Positions 9,995 to 19,817 of a stretch of DNA of 37,736 bases are shown in pieces. The notes beneath the pieces are model-generated. The model worked only from the letters and a program-made list of their open reading frames with translations. It searched no databases and had not been told where the DNA came from. Position numbers and translations under genes: made by a program. Origin of the DNA: Pelomyxa schiedti (lineage: Eukaryota > Evosea > Pelobiontida > Pelomyxidae); assembly GCA_020536535.1 (NCBI GenBank), contig JAHLWZ010000928.1:1-37736 (forward strand), written 5' to 3'. Within the stretch, counting starts at the first letter, position 1, and the number at the start of each line of letters is the position of its first letter.

Positions 9995-12093
9995 ATGGAC
10001 GAAACGGCACAAGGTGCCGTTGCAGCTCCCACAATGTCTTCTAACTGCACCCCCGCAACGGCAATGATAAGTTGCAGCTCTCATCCTTTGACGGGAGCTG
10101 TGGGACTCGACGTGGGTGTGTCGGTTGTTGGTCACGGCGATCTGTCGGCCAATGTCGGTGCGGCTGGCATCCCACCATCCAGTCTCGATGCGTTCCAGTC
10201 ATTCTCTGCCCACATCAAGAGCATCGTCGCAGTGCGCACCAGCCTACTTTTTTCTGTGGTGTCTGTTTTGGTCTGGGGGAAACGAATTATGGGGCAACTA
10301 ACGCACTAGACCAGGGACGTGAGATTCCCTGTGTTGACTATCTCAAGTTGCAAGTTGCTCTTGCCAATTTGTGGATGAAACTTTACCCCAACAATTGGGA
10401 ATACATTGATGATGTTATGAAGAATACTGCGGAGTTCCTTGCAGCCGTCAAGGACCCGTTCGTGCCTCATTCCATCCGCCTTTCCACCAAGTTTTCGTTT
10501 TCAGGCAAGAATTCCAACAGGAGCTGTGTGTGAATAAGATCACCAAATTGCTTTCTCTCCCAGTTGCCACATGTCGTGATATTCGGCAGGTAATTTTATC
10601 TCCTAAAAAAACCCTAAAGGCGTGATGAATGTTGTATGATTTCAACAATGAAAGGTCCTTGGACTTCAACATTTCAATGCTGTTTGTTCACACTTGCAAT
10701 TTGAACAACGCAAAGCCATTCATGTCAGCGTGCTTCGTGCTGTGCTGAGGTCATCAACGTGCATCATTAGAACAACTCAACAAGTTGGTACCTTACTGTC
10801 ATTTATCCCAACTCTTCTGATGAGTGACCCGAATGTTGACAATGAATCACACAACAAGGTTTTTAATTGCCCCTGTGAGTTGCCTTTGTTCATTTCTTCT
10901 CAAAAAGGAGCTCTTTTACGAGGAACAAAATCTTGTGGCAGCAACAATTCACATGTTTCAAAATGATGACCCAGAGATCCTTCTTGGCGTATGAACCCTA
11001 CAGGGAATTTATTCTTAAGGTTCCGCAAGATGTATCTCTGTGCACGAAAACTCTTTGGCCAATGGGACTCTGGACGATTTTCCTTCACTCTCCCACCCCT
11101 CATTTTCTCTGTTTTCAATATGCTTACCACTTTGAAGCAGACAAATGAGGTACGTAATGTAACACAGTGGAACCCATTAAATCAGCTCCACACAGGAGAG
11201 TTTCCAGAAGCTGCACAGGCGGCTGTTTGATTTTGAGAATCAAACGATCAAGGAACTCGGCACAAGGGGTTTTGTTGAACTTGCCCTCAAATTAAACTTG
11301 CAGGGGGCCCAAGTTGCTGCTGTGTGTAAGCAGGAGGCTTGTGTTTATGAATTCTGTTGCCAAGTATCTTTTCGCGAAGCCTTTTAGAGGGATTTTTGCA
11401 AGAGAACAAACTGAGCATCAATAGGCTTTCATTCTCTATGAGGAGGAGGTTACCAACAGTTCACAGCAAATAAAATTCGTTACACTTTTTGTCGGAACCT
11501 TGCACTCGATCCAATTTGAGCCAGAAAACAAGGAGATCCTTGCAGCCAAGGTCAATTTTACCCTCCCATGATAGCTGCTGTGCATTAACCGGCGTTTTCA
11601 CCTCAACAGATGGCTAGGTATTCCCTGAAGCTTCTTAAGAAACGCGATCAAGTCAGTGCGCTTTGCATTGTGTCACATCTCTTTGGGGGCAAAAACCAAA
11701 CAGATGGAGAAAACCGAACTGTTGAATGTCTCCAGAAGGCGCTTAGGATTGCTGATTCTCTGCCGGCAAGTTTGGAACTCCCAAAACACAACAAAACGCA
11801 CCACACAGACACTAACATCCCAAAAATAGCCGATGATGAACACGCCACTTCAAGTGGAGATTCTGAACTGGTACATGTACTTCTTCAAGAAGCACCATGA
11901 TTTAGTACCAGATCTCATTCAGAGGGTGAATGGGCTGATTGGTCTCATCAGTGCCACCATCACAACGCTCGAGCCAGATATCGCTGATTGTGCCGAGATT
12001 CAAACCACAATCAAGTTCTTCCAGAACACACTGGCATCAATAAAGCTGACGACACAGAGTTACTCAGGGGACTACACAATACACATCCCATAA
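9995..12093 (+). CDS. VPS35: VPS35-like retromer subunit, C-terminal half only
   Basis: VPS35 is the alpha-solenoid scaffold of retromer, which recycles cargo from endosomes; its C-terminal half cradles VPS29. Diagnostic segments follow the family in order: VDYLKLQVALANLWMKLYP, KITKLLSLPV, VLGLQHFNAVCSHL, FSFTLPPLIFSVFNML, FQKLHRRLFDFENQTI, AFILYEEEVTNSSQQIKF, SLKLLKKRDQVSALC, HLFGGKNQTDGENRTVECLQ, and LQVEILNWYMYFF near the end. Introns are short, for example ~31 nt at 11009-10989. One at 11766-11829 has a GC-AG border. The ATG at 9995 begins MDETAQGAVAAP, an Ala/Gly/Val-rich stretch of ~70 residues, then LDAFQSFSAHIKSI, which matches the middle of the family. The ~400 residues that normally precede this, including the VPS26-binding part, are absent. 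The preceding gene's poly(A) signal lies just upstream. Confidence 0.88.
11766..11829 (+). other. GC-AG intron in the VPS35-like gene
   Basis: The exon ends ...GATTCTCTGCCG and the intron opens GCAAGT, the consensus for GC-type donors. The intron closes AATAG before CCGATGATGAAC. Only this join links KALRIADSLP to MNTPLQVEIL in frame, as the family requires. Any GT alternative gives the wrong phase. Confidence 0.7.
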
Positions 12094-12582
12094 CTCGTTC
12101 CAAGGCCAATTACCACAAGTAAATTTGGTTCCAAGAGAACTTTGACAACAAACTTTTTTTGGAACAAGTGTTTTGGTAGGCGACTAAAAGCGGAAAGTCT
12201 AGACACCACGATTAAGAAAACAAGCTGGGAATTAGCATTTTGGAGCTAATGGAGTCCAATTGAGGTTCACATTGCTGAAAGATACTTCCAGTTGCCTGCT
12301 GAGAGTGGGGGTGGTCTGCCAGCAGTGTGGCTTTCTGTTTGTCAGCTGCTTTAGCTGCAACAGAACTCTGTGCCTCTTGGGTGGAGGGCCTCCTCTGTGG
12401 TGGAGAACTAGTGCAAGCTGTTGAATTTCACTGGCCCCCAACCAGACGGACCCTACTGTACTGTTGGCAACACTTTGCTTTACCCCTGATGATCTGACTT
12501 ATATCTGTAACAAGTGAATTGTGGGTGGTCACAGGATGCACTGTGACAGAAAGAACAGTGTTCAACAATGTACTCCCCTTAT
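12094..12582. other. convergent intergenic region, no gene seen
   Basis: This gap holds the 3' ends of the VPS35-like gene (+) and the S-layer-like gene (-). No frame here has recognisable content, and I saw no canonical AATAAA for either gene. Confidence 0.5.
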
Positions 12583-13829
12583 TTACTTGGAGATAGGCAC
12601 CAGAATAGCTCTAACCAAGGAGGATTGGTTCATTGGGTCAAAAGGGAAGCTCCCTGTCACAAACAGGTTAAATTCTTTTTCTCTGCTATCAGAGCATACT
12701 CCATGGCGTTGGGCACCCAGCACAAGGCGGCGGACTATAATTACTAATACTATCACGAAGCACAATACGGAAACAAGCAGTGCTGTAACGTACAACTTTG
12801 TGTGGAGCTGGCAGTTAAATCAGGAATGTAAGGCATGAATTAGTAACACATACCGACTTAGTCATTGCTTCCAGAAATTGTTTCTGTGCAGATTCCTGGA
12901 GTTGAGGTTAGGTGGTAAGTCGCAGTGAGGTTTGGGTGAGAGACTACAACTTGGGTGTTGCGTGGAAGCAATACGAACAGTGCTGTACCGGTGGCAAAAC
13001 TTGTGATTGCCGTTATAGACACGAAGTACTCATCTGGATTGAGTGAAGAGGAGTCAACATCAAACGCAATCTTGTTGATGCCGTCTTTTCTATTGGACTC
13101 GACAACAGTGGTGGTTGCTTGTATCCCGACAAAGTCACGAGGATTTCCCTTCTCAGAGTATGATGATGGGTGTATCGAAAGCGTGACTGCACTGCCCACA
13201 TTGAGATTTGTAATGGCTATGATTTCGAATGCGTCACCAACGCGGTTTCTATCTCCAATTTCCAGAATCCTAATGACCGGCACCTCAACCAAGAATAGAA
13301 GCTTTGTGTACAAATCATCCACATATGGACTATTCAGAGCCCGAAGTAAAGATATCATGGCTTCTTCCGCGGTGCCATCATTAAATCCCACAAGTCCGCC
13401 TTTGGTTTCCTCGTCGAATTGCCCATTGAGTCCCGCATATTGCACGACAATCGCATATTTACCAGCGGTGGCACTCTCAGGTACCTGCAACCGAAAGCTG
13501 AAAGACACACCGTCGCCATGCATCTCAATGTTCCTCTCGACTTGGCGGTAGATGGCCCCAGGCCTGCATCTAAACACAAACACAGCAATTCTGCATGCAT
13601 GCAATGGCATTTGTTGGTGCGAATCTATCCTCCCAGTAATCCAGATACCTTGGCCCTGGACAACAGTGGGTTGGTTAATCGTCGCCGTCACGTACTCGTT
13701 TGGTCGAGCATCCACAGCCCCCGTGAAACCACGAAAAGAAGGAGGAGACCCTGCTGGACTACAGGTGACTAATAACACGGCAACCAACGCCGCGACGTGG
13801 GGCAGAAGGCCTCTGGATTTTCGCAACAT
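12583..13829 (-). CDS. methanogen S-layer-like ectodomain with signal peptide and C-terminal membrane anchor
   Basis: Exon 1 (13829-12951, 293 codons) starts MLRKSRGLLPHVAALVAVLL, a signal peptide. The ectodomain contains VVQGQGIWITGRID, GKYAIVVQYAGLNGQFD, then SPYVDDLYTKLLFLVE, VIRILEIGDRNRVGDAF and DSSSLNPDEYFVSITAI. The order and wording match the surface glycoproteins of Methanomicrobiales (the MEMAR_RS02690 / DUF3821-associated group), recalled from family knowledge. Exon 1 left unspliced stops at 12858. A donor at 12950 and acceptor at 12896 instead add ESAQKQFLEAMTKS (12895-12854). A second intron (12853-12808) adds LHTKLYVTALLVSVLCFVI and more, a strong transmembrane helix followed by arginines and a ~45-residue cytoplasmic tail, ending at 12583. 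All joins keep the frame (381 residues). A TATA-like box is 125 bases upstream. Probable transfer from an archaeon, since adapted. The role at the cell surface is unknown. Confidence 0.82.
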
Positions 13830-13953
13830 TTATTCTCTGAGAGATGTTTTGGGTGAGTGAATTTGGATGCTGTGAGAATGATTGGGAGCGGACTGTCTGA
13901 AGTAGGTGGCTGAGGACAATCCGTGGGACTGCTCAGGATCTGTAAGACGAACT

Positions 13954-13960
13954 CTTATAG
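13954..13960 (-). promoter_or_regulatory. TATA-like box of the S-layer-like gene
   Basis: CTATAAG on the minus strand stands about 125 bases upstream of the ATG at 13829. This spacing is close to the TATA-like box of the gene at 9268. Confidence 0.4.
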
Positions 13961-14136
13961 ATGCCGAAAGCGAACGACCGTTCTCTCTTATTTCTAATCC
14001 TTTAGGATAGTTCTAAACGGTGTGTATGGTGATGTCACGGCGACTGTTGAGAGAACTACAGCCAATTTGATCCAGTTTGGGTGACCCAAACTCAGCCTGA
14101 TTTAGGTCGGGGTGTGGGTTCTGAAACGGTGATCAG

Positions 14137-17100
14137 ATGTTCACCACAGTTTCGGCTGCTTCTTCTCATAACCAGGCACGAAGAACTTTTCACGAGTCTT
14201 CTCAAGTGATGGCATCCGCAACGTCAGGTGCAGCGTCAGTCATTTCAAGAGTCACTGATGTACCACCGGTGTCGCAGCCGCAACCAGGGGTGTCACTCGT
14301 ATGCGGCCCACAATTCCCTCCGAGGACGATTCCCGCGTTCAGTGCACCGCTGGGACTGGCCGTTGCAAAAGTAGTCGCCGAGAACGCCAACTCGGACTTT
14401 GTGGTGTTTGCCAACAAGAGGATGACGTTCGCAGAAACGAAACGTTGCGTGTTGTAATTGTGGGTTGTGGGTCCGTCTTTTTTTGTATTGAACCTGTGGA
14501 ACCTTGATTTCATTTTATTTGTTTGAATTGTTGACTTAATGTTCATTAGAATTGATGGACAAAATTACTGTGGCTTTGCTGGCCAAAATGGGATTATCCA
14601 AGGGGGACCCTGTAGCCACTTTTCTTCCAAATGTACCTGAGAACCCAGCTATTCTACTTGCCACCATTTGTGCTTCCCTTATTTTCTCGCCATTGAATCC
14701 TGGGTACATGGCTGAACAGGTTTCATTATATATTGCCTCCGTTGGTGTTCAGTCCCTCTCAGGTGATAGCCTATGTGAGTCGAATCAAACCAAAAATTAT
14801 TTTCGCACATAGCAGTAACGCTGGAAGGATTCGTGACGTTGTTGATCCTGTTATACCTATTGTTGTTCTAGGCACAACGCTTCCAGATGGTCCTTATGGT
14901 CTGTTATAGCTTAACTTTAATAGTTTTCTCAAGGTCCAAATGTCCTGTCATTTGATTCTCTTATTGGTAACTTGCCGCAAGTTGAGCCGGGCTTCATAAT
15001 GAAGGTGCACCAATCGGCCTCACCAAATGATGTTGTAGCTTATGCCTCAACTGGTGGTTCAACCTCCGGTCCTAAGGTATGTCATCGTACAAAGGATATC
15101 TTGAAAACCTGAAATTTAGTTGTGCATCTGGACCCTGAACGTTATACGTCATTCAATTATTGTAAGCTTTCAGGGCAAGGCACGTATAATGCTGCCTCTT
15201 CCCTTCTATGCTAGTACTGGCACTTTGACGCAACTGTTCACATTTTTTTGTGGTGGGACTCTTGTTTGCACGGAGACATTCGACTTGCACGAATGGCTTG
15301 AACTAGCATCACGGGAGCATTGCAATTCACTGACTGTAGCCCCAAGCCTTCTCCTAGAACTTCTCGCAGGAGATTACTCGTATGATCTCAGCAATGTGAA
15401 ATATGTGATTAGTACTGGCGCCTCTGCTTCTCAAGACATGCTTTCTCGTGCCCAAAAGAAATTCGATCTTGCCGCAGCTTTCTCTGTCTACGGAATGACA
15501 GAAACAGCTGGCAGAGTAGCTCGCTCAATTGTGCCATTCCAAGTTTGGCCATATATGAAAGTAAGAATTGCTGACACAACAAGTGGGACTGTTGTTGCCA
15601 CTGGCTTGTCTGGAGAGATACAAGTGCAAGGGCCAACTGTATTTGCAGGTTATCTCGGGGAACCAGAATTAACTGCAAGGGCTTTTACAAGTGATGGGTG
15701 GCTAAAGACTGGTGATATAGGCCACTTTGATGATAAGATGTTTTTGCACATCACAGGAAGAATCAAGGAAATGATCAACAGAGGTGGAATGAAAGTATGG
15801 CCTGCTGGTATATGAGCCTCTTTCTCAAATCGAAATTTATTAACCTTCCATTTCTGAAAAGATCTTGAAGCCGTGTTGGCTACACATCCAGGCATACAAG
15901 AAGCTGCAGTTATTGGGATCCCTGATATCCTCATGGGGGAATCTGTCGTTGCATTTGTCATTCGCAACCCTCTCCATACCCCTCCTGTGACCGTGCATGA
16001 TGTTAGAAACTTTATGGCGGCACAAGTTGTTGCGTTCTGTGTGCCACAGTACGTGTTCTTTGTTGAATCTTTTGAAAGAAACTCGGCTGGGAAAACCTAC
16101 AAACCAGCCCTTTGTTCCATGGCACCGAAGCTGGTGGAGGACTACTGGACTAGCGTCAACGTGGCACCTGACCTGACACCTTCTGAGTGATCACATCCTC
16201 TACTGTTTGCCAGTTTTAACTTATCCTCATAGACCACTCGCCAAGGAAATAGCCAATATTTGGCACCTTGGAATAGGGATACCTGTTCATGCAATTAGTA
16301 TTGATAGCAACTTTTTTGAGCTGGGAGGGAACAGTATAGTGGCAGGGAGGACACATGCCGTTATACGTAAGGAGTTTCCTGAGACCCCTGGGAACATACT
16401 TGTTCTATGTCCCACGATTAGGCAAATTATGAGGTTTGGGAATCAGTTCATTACTGGTAAATAACCTTGAATCCTCAGGTACCTCGAATCAAAGGACACA
16501 AGTGGAGATAATACTAACTGGACAGTAGAATCTGCTCTTGAAACAACTACTGTAGCCGCTACTTTACCCCCACCAGCCCCTCCAGTGTCAACAACTTCAC
16601 GTGTATTTCTTACGGGATCGAATGGCTTCCTTGGCGTGCATGTTCTTCATGCTATTCTCTCTTACATGCCCAACGTAAGAGTAGTATGTGGGATCAGGGC
16701 TGCCAACAAAGGGGAAGCATATCATAAATTGGAGAGTGCCTTTTCTCTCAACAAATCTCTGGATCCATCACTTTTATCACGTGTGGAGGTTATTGTAATT
16801 GACTTGTCCCTCCCATTACTGGGGCTCACACCAGAAGAGCTTGGGACACTCTCCAATAGTATTGATGGTGTGTTCCATTGCGCAGCAGCAGTCTCATGGG
16901 TCACACCGTACCGAGTTTTATCAAGACATAATATCTTCGGAACAAAGCAGGTTGCATTACGCAACCAATATAGATTAATCTAATTCATTGCGCAGATCCT
17001 CTATCTGGCCAGCCTATCATCTAAAGGTCCACTTCCAGTCCATTTCGTTAGTACCTATGAGGTGCGTCTTGATCACGATGAGAATGCATCTCTTGGGGAG

Positions 17101-18026
17101 GTACCCCCTGAGATTCCAATTCCGTACTACATCACATGCGATTTCTTTTTATTTTTTAACCAGTAGAAGATATATTCAGTCTAAATGGGTGTCCGAAAAG
17201 CTGGTCAAAGAAGCTGGGCAACGCGGTGTTCCTTTTGTTATCTATCGGCCAGGAGCTGTTTCTGGTATGGTGAAGTCCTCCTTTCTTTTCACTAATGATT
17301 GTGTAGGTCACTCAGTGAGTGGAGTTACCAACTCTGACGATTTCTACATGAGATTTCTCAAGGGTTGTATCGAATTGGGAGGTGCTCCTGAATCTGGAAC
17401 ATTCTTCCCATTGTGCCCTGTTGACCAAGTTTCTAAGAGCCATAAAACACCAAAACTGTAACCAAAATCGCAGGTCGCCAAGACCATAGTTGATATCATG
17501 TTTGAACCCACATCAACTGGGAAGACTTTCAACATCACGCCTTCAGAAGACACACCTTACTCCTTGCTGTGGGACGTTGCCCGTGAAGCTGGCTATCAAA
17601 TAAGGTAACGAATTGCCATTTTCTCTAAATTGTTAAAGGTACATACAAGACATTTTTTTGACTGGTTTTTTTTTTTTTTTGCACAGGTCACTGAGGCCAC
17701 AAGAATGGGGCACTCTGCTGGCATCCGCCGGTCCCACCAATAGCATGTCGGCCCTATCGTTCCTATTCCAAAGACCCAAGGAAGCAACCGCAACAACCAA
17801 ACCCACCAAATGCCCCCGCTCCAACCTGGATTCCTTGCTCCCGCCATCACCAGAGCACAACATGACACCCTCTCGCGAGTGCATTCGCCGGTACATTCAG
17901 GTTGCAATACAAGCGGGATTCCTGCCCCCAGTTCCCTCAGAATCAGCATCATCAACACAACAGGAAACAACAACAAGTAACAACCAAACAACAACATTAT
18001 TCTCTAGAACACATGTGTGGTTTTGA
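14137..18026 (+). CDS. adenylation - carrier - thioester reductase enzyme (carboxylic acid / aminoadipate reductase type)
   Basis: An acid is activated as acyl-AMP, loaded onto a phosphopantetheine carrier and released by NAD(P)H as an aldehyde or alcohol. The start is the ATG at 14137. Adenylation motifs in order: AYASTGGSTSGPK (~15045-15076), VYGMTETAG (~15487), SDGWLKTGDIG (~15690), ITGRIKEMINRGGMKV (~15752), and NSAGKTYKPAL (~16080) with the catalytic-type lysine. The carrier domain follows (~16230-16455) with the attachment serine in FFELGGNSI. The reductase has VFLTGSNGFLGVHV (~16605, NAD(P) Rossmann loop), VFHCAAAVSWVTPY (~16870) and IQSKWVSEKLVKEAG (~17175, catalytic Tyr/Lys), then YRPGAVSG. 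Exons are joined by short introns, one of only 22 nt at 16457-16478. Substrate is not predictable from what I can see; the Lys2 and bacterial CAR families share this layout. The C-terminus is Pro/Thr-rich and ends at TGA 18024. Confidence 0.87.
16457..16478 (+). other. 22-nt intron between carrier and reductase domains
   Basis: The interval begins GTAAAT and ends CCTCAG. Read through, the frame stops at once (ITGK then stop). Removed, it joins ITG to YLESKDTSGDNT and onward in frame to the Rossmann motif. The next AG downstream leads to a stop, so no longer intron fits. Confidence 0.6.
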
Positions 18027-18133
18027 GTGAAAAAAAAGCCAAAAGTTTTTAGTTATTTTTTACTGGTTTTTTTCTTTTGTTTTACATTACACATTAGAGA
18101 TGGATAGTAGTTTGTGGGTGGGTAGTTTACAGA
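18027..18133. other. short convergent gap
   Basis: About 100 T-rich bases separate the stop of the reductase gene (+) from the stop of the minus-strand gene at 18134. I see no other feature. Confidence 0.5.
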
Positions 18134-19173
18134 TTTGAGAAGCGTGCAAGGCACACGACTAAGCCCAAAGATTCCAGGTCTAAGTTGAAAACGTTCTTTG
18201 GGTTTTGATTCCTCAAGTAGTCGGAATAGCGCTGGTTTCCCTTCTCTGCATGATCGGCTGTTGAGTACGCTGATACAACAACCTTACAGCGTGGGGTTGT
18301 TTCTTTGGAGATCCGGAATACACTCGGTAGGCTCGGTAGTTCCACTGTCTTGAGACTCAGCAACCCAGTTGGGTTAGAAACCAAGCTAGAATAGTGTGTA
18401 TGGTTTAATGCCCCCATATCAGCAGTGAATTGCGGGGCAAAGGATACAAGTCGTACAACTACGGTAATGCCTACAAGCAAGTAAGAGTTGCAGCTTGGTC
18501 TGAAGAGGTGCGTTACCAGAGCTGATAAAAGAAGAGTCATTTATGAGCTGGATCCCGGAATTGCATTGACTTTGTTGTGTGCAGTAACCAAAATTGTTGC
18601 AACTAGTAAGTTGCTGTGAAGGGGTTGTTGCATTTGGTGGGAGAACGTCTGGGGAGGTAATAGCCGGCGGCTGCAATGGCTCTTCAGCTCCTTCGGGGCA
18701 TCTTTCTTGGGGTTGATTTGACGAGTTCAAGAAGGAAGCAACTTCCAACTCCACAAGTTGCCTTGCTTCTAAATAATTGGTGAGACAATCAAATTCTTCT
18801 ATTTAAAAGAGTGGTGATTACTGTGCTCTGGCAAAGCCCTGGACATAATCTCAAATGGACTGCTAACAACAATCTCATTGTTGAATTGTGCCACAAGACA
18901 TGCAGAGGGAACGCACAAATGAACCCTGAAATGTGGTCATGAATCATGGTTTAAGGAAAATTGACAAGTATAACCTTGATGACGTGCAAATTCCCTTCAC
19001 CTCGAATTTATACTGCTCTATAGAATCCCCTACGAGAATGGGGCATCTCATAGTAGCAGTTACTTTGACAGCTGATCTTCGTGATGGACAACAAGCTTCA
19101 CACGTGACCTCTGAGAGAATAATGCGGTTGATATGTCGTAGTTGAAAGGCAGGGAAATGAACCTCGCAAAGTT
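18134..19173 (-). CDS. unrecognised multi-exon protein
   Basis: Exons join in frame through GT-AG sites. The first clear exon (~19173-18978) contains VHFPAFQLRHINRIILSEV, CEACCPSRRSAVKVT and GDSIEQYKFEVKG and ends TSSR. The next (~18931-18825) reads VHLCVPSACLVAQFNNEIVV, SSPFEIMSRALPEH. The third (~18770-18515) is Pro/Ser/Gln-rich after ARQLVELEVASFL and ends SSFISS. The last (~18468-18134) starts GITVVVRLVSFAPQF and ends VCLARFSNL. The alternation of beta-strand-like segments suggests an immunoglobulin- or p53-like beta fold followed by a disordered part, but I do not recognise the family. The N-terminus is unresolved. A possible first exon starts at an ATG at 19514 (MRVGRAAVSASG), and a protein-like stretch just before VHF (LDVAPGKLCE) is cut off by an in-frame TAA with no acceptor between. 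Function unknown. Confidence 0.6.
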
Positions 19174-19817
19174 TGCCAGGAGCAACATCGAGAGTTTATG
19201 CATGCACTGCATATTTGTTCATGTGTAAGATTGTTTTGCAACCTCCATTTTTGTCTCACAACCAGGATCATCTACAGAGTGTTTATCACGTGTGACAGTG
19301 TGACACTAAAACGCACACGCAAGAGGTCAAAAGGGAGGAAGAAAAAAAAAAGAAATAAAGGAAAAAGGGATCGTACAACTGAAACTGTGCGGGAAGAAAT
19401 ACGTGGCGGTATTGATAGTAAGGCCACAACCGATTGGTTTTTGTTGTCTCGCAACGTTCTTATGGCGCAACTACTAACACCACTCGCACTCACAGCAGCA
19501 CGACCCACCCGCATCTCGCGATTTAATTTGTTTTATGGTTTAGCCTGTCAATTTCGTGTTTATTTTGGCAGTATTCCCCTGCTGCTTTGTTGTGGTGTTG
19601 AGCAACACCACGAGGTTTGATATTCGTTGGTTTTTATTTTTGTTTTTTGCCTTCGCCTTACTTTGATTAGGTGAATAGTCATTAGGAGAAACATCCCACG
19701 TGATGAACTCCACGGCCGATCTTTCCATAGAAATCACTGTTCGATCTGGATTTATGGATTTCCTTGGGATTGCTGGGTAACTGCGCGTAAAGGCAAGCGA
19801 AAAAGATGCCAAAGACC
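19174..19817. other. gap between two minus-strand genes; possible first exon at 19514
   Basis: This stretch lies downstream of ZGRF1 and upstream of the unrecognised gene. It holds one candidate minus-strand first exon beginning at 19514 (MRVGRAAVSASG...) with GT dinucleotides available as donors. A lysine/arginine-rich plus-strand frame across 19310-19370 comes from an A-rich run and looks non-coding. Confidence 0.35.

Noticed and set aside
11610-11900. Continuous 96-codon frame at the VPS35 3' part
   Set aside because: Its second half is intron read-through; the conserved continuation lies in another frame after the GC-AG intron.
12955-13551. Plus-strand 198-codon frame
   Set aside because: Antisense to the S-layer-like exon, without signal peptide or domain.
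12583-13829. Idea that the window is archaeal DNA because of the S-layer-like protein
   Set aside because: Spliceosomal introns, eukaryotic neighbours on both sides and the TATA/poly(A) context all say eukaryote.
14202-14546. Minus-strand frame of ~114 codons
   Set aside because: Antisense to the first exon of the reductase gene; no family content.
19198-19620. Plus-strand Lys/Arg-rich frame
   Set aside because: Composition is driven by an A-rich run; no splice context or domain.
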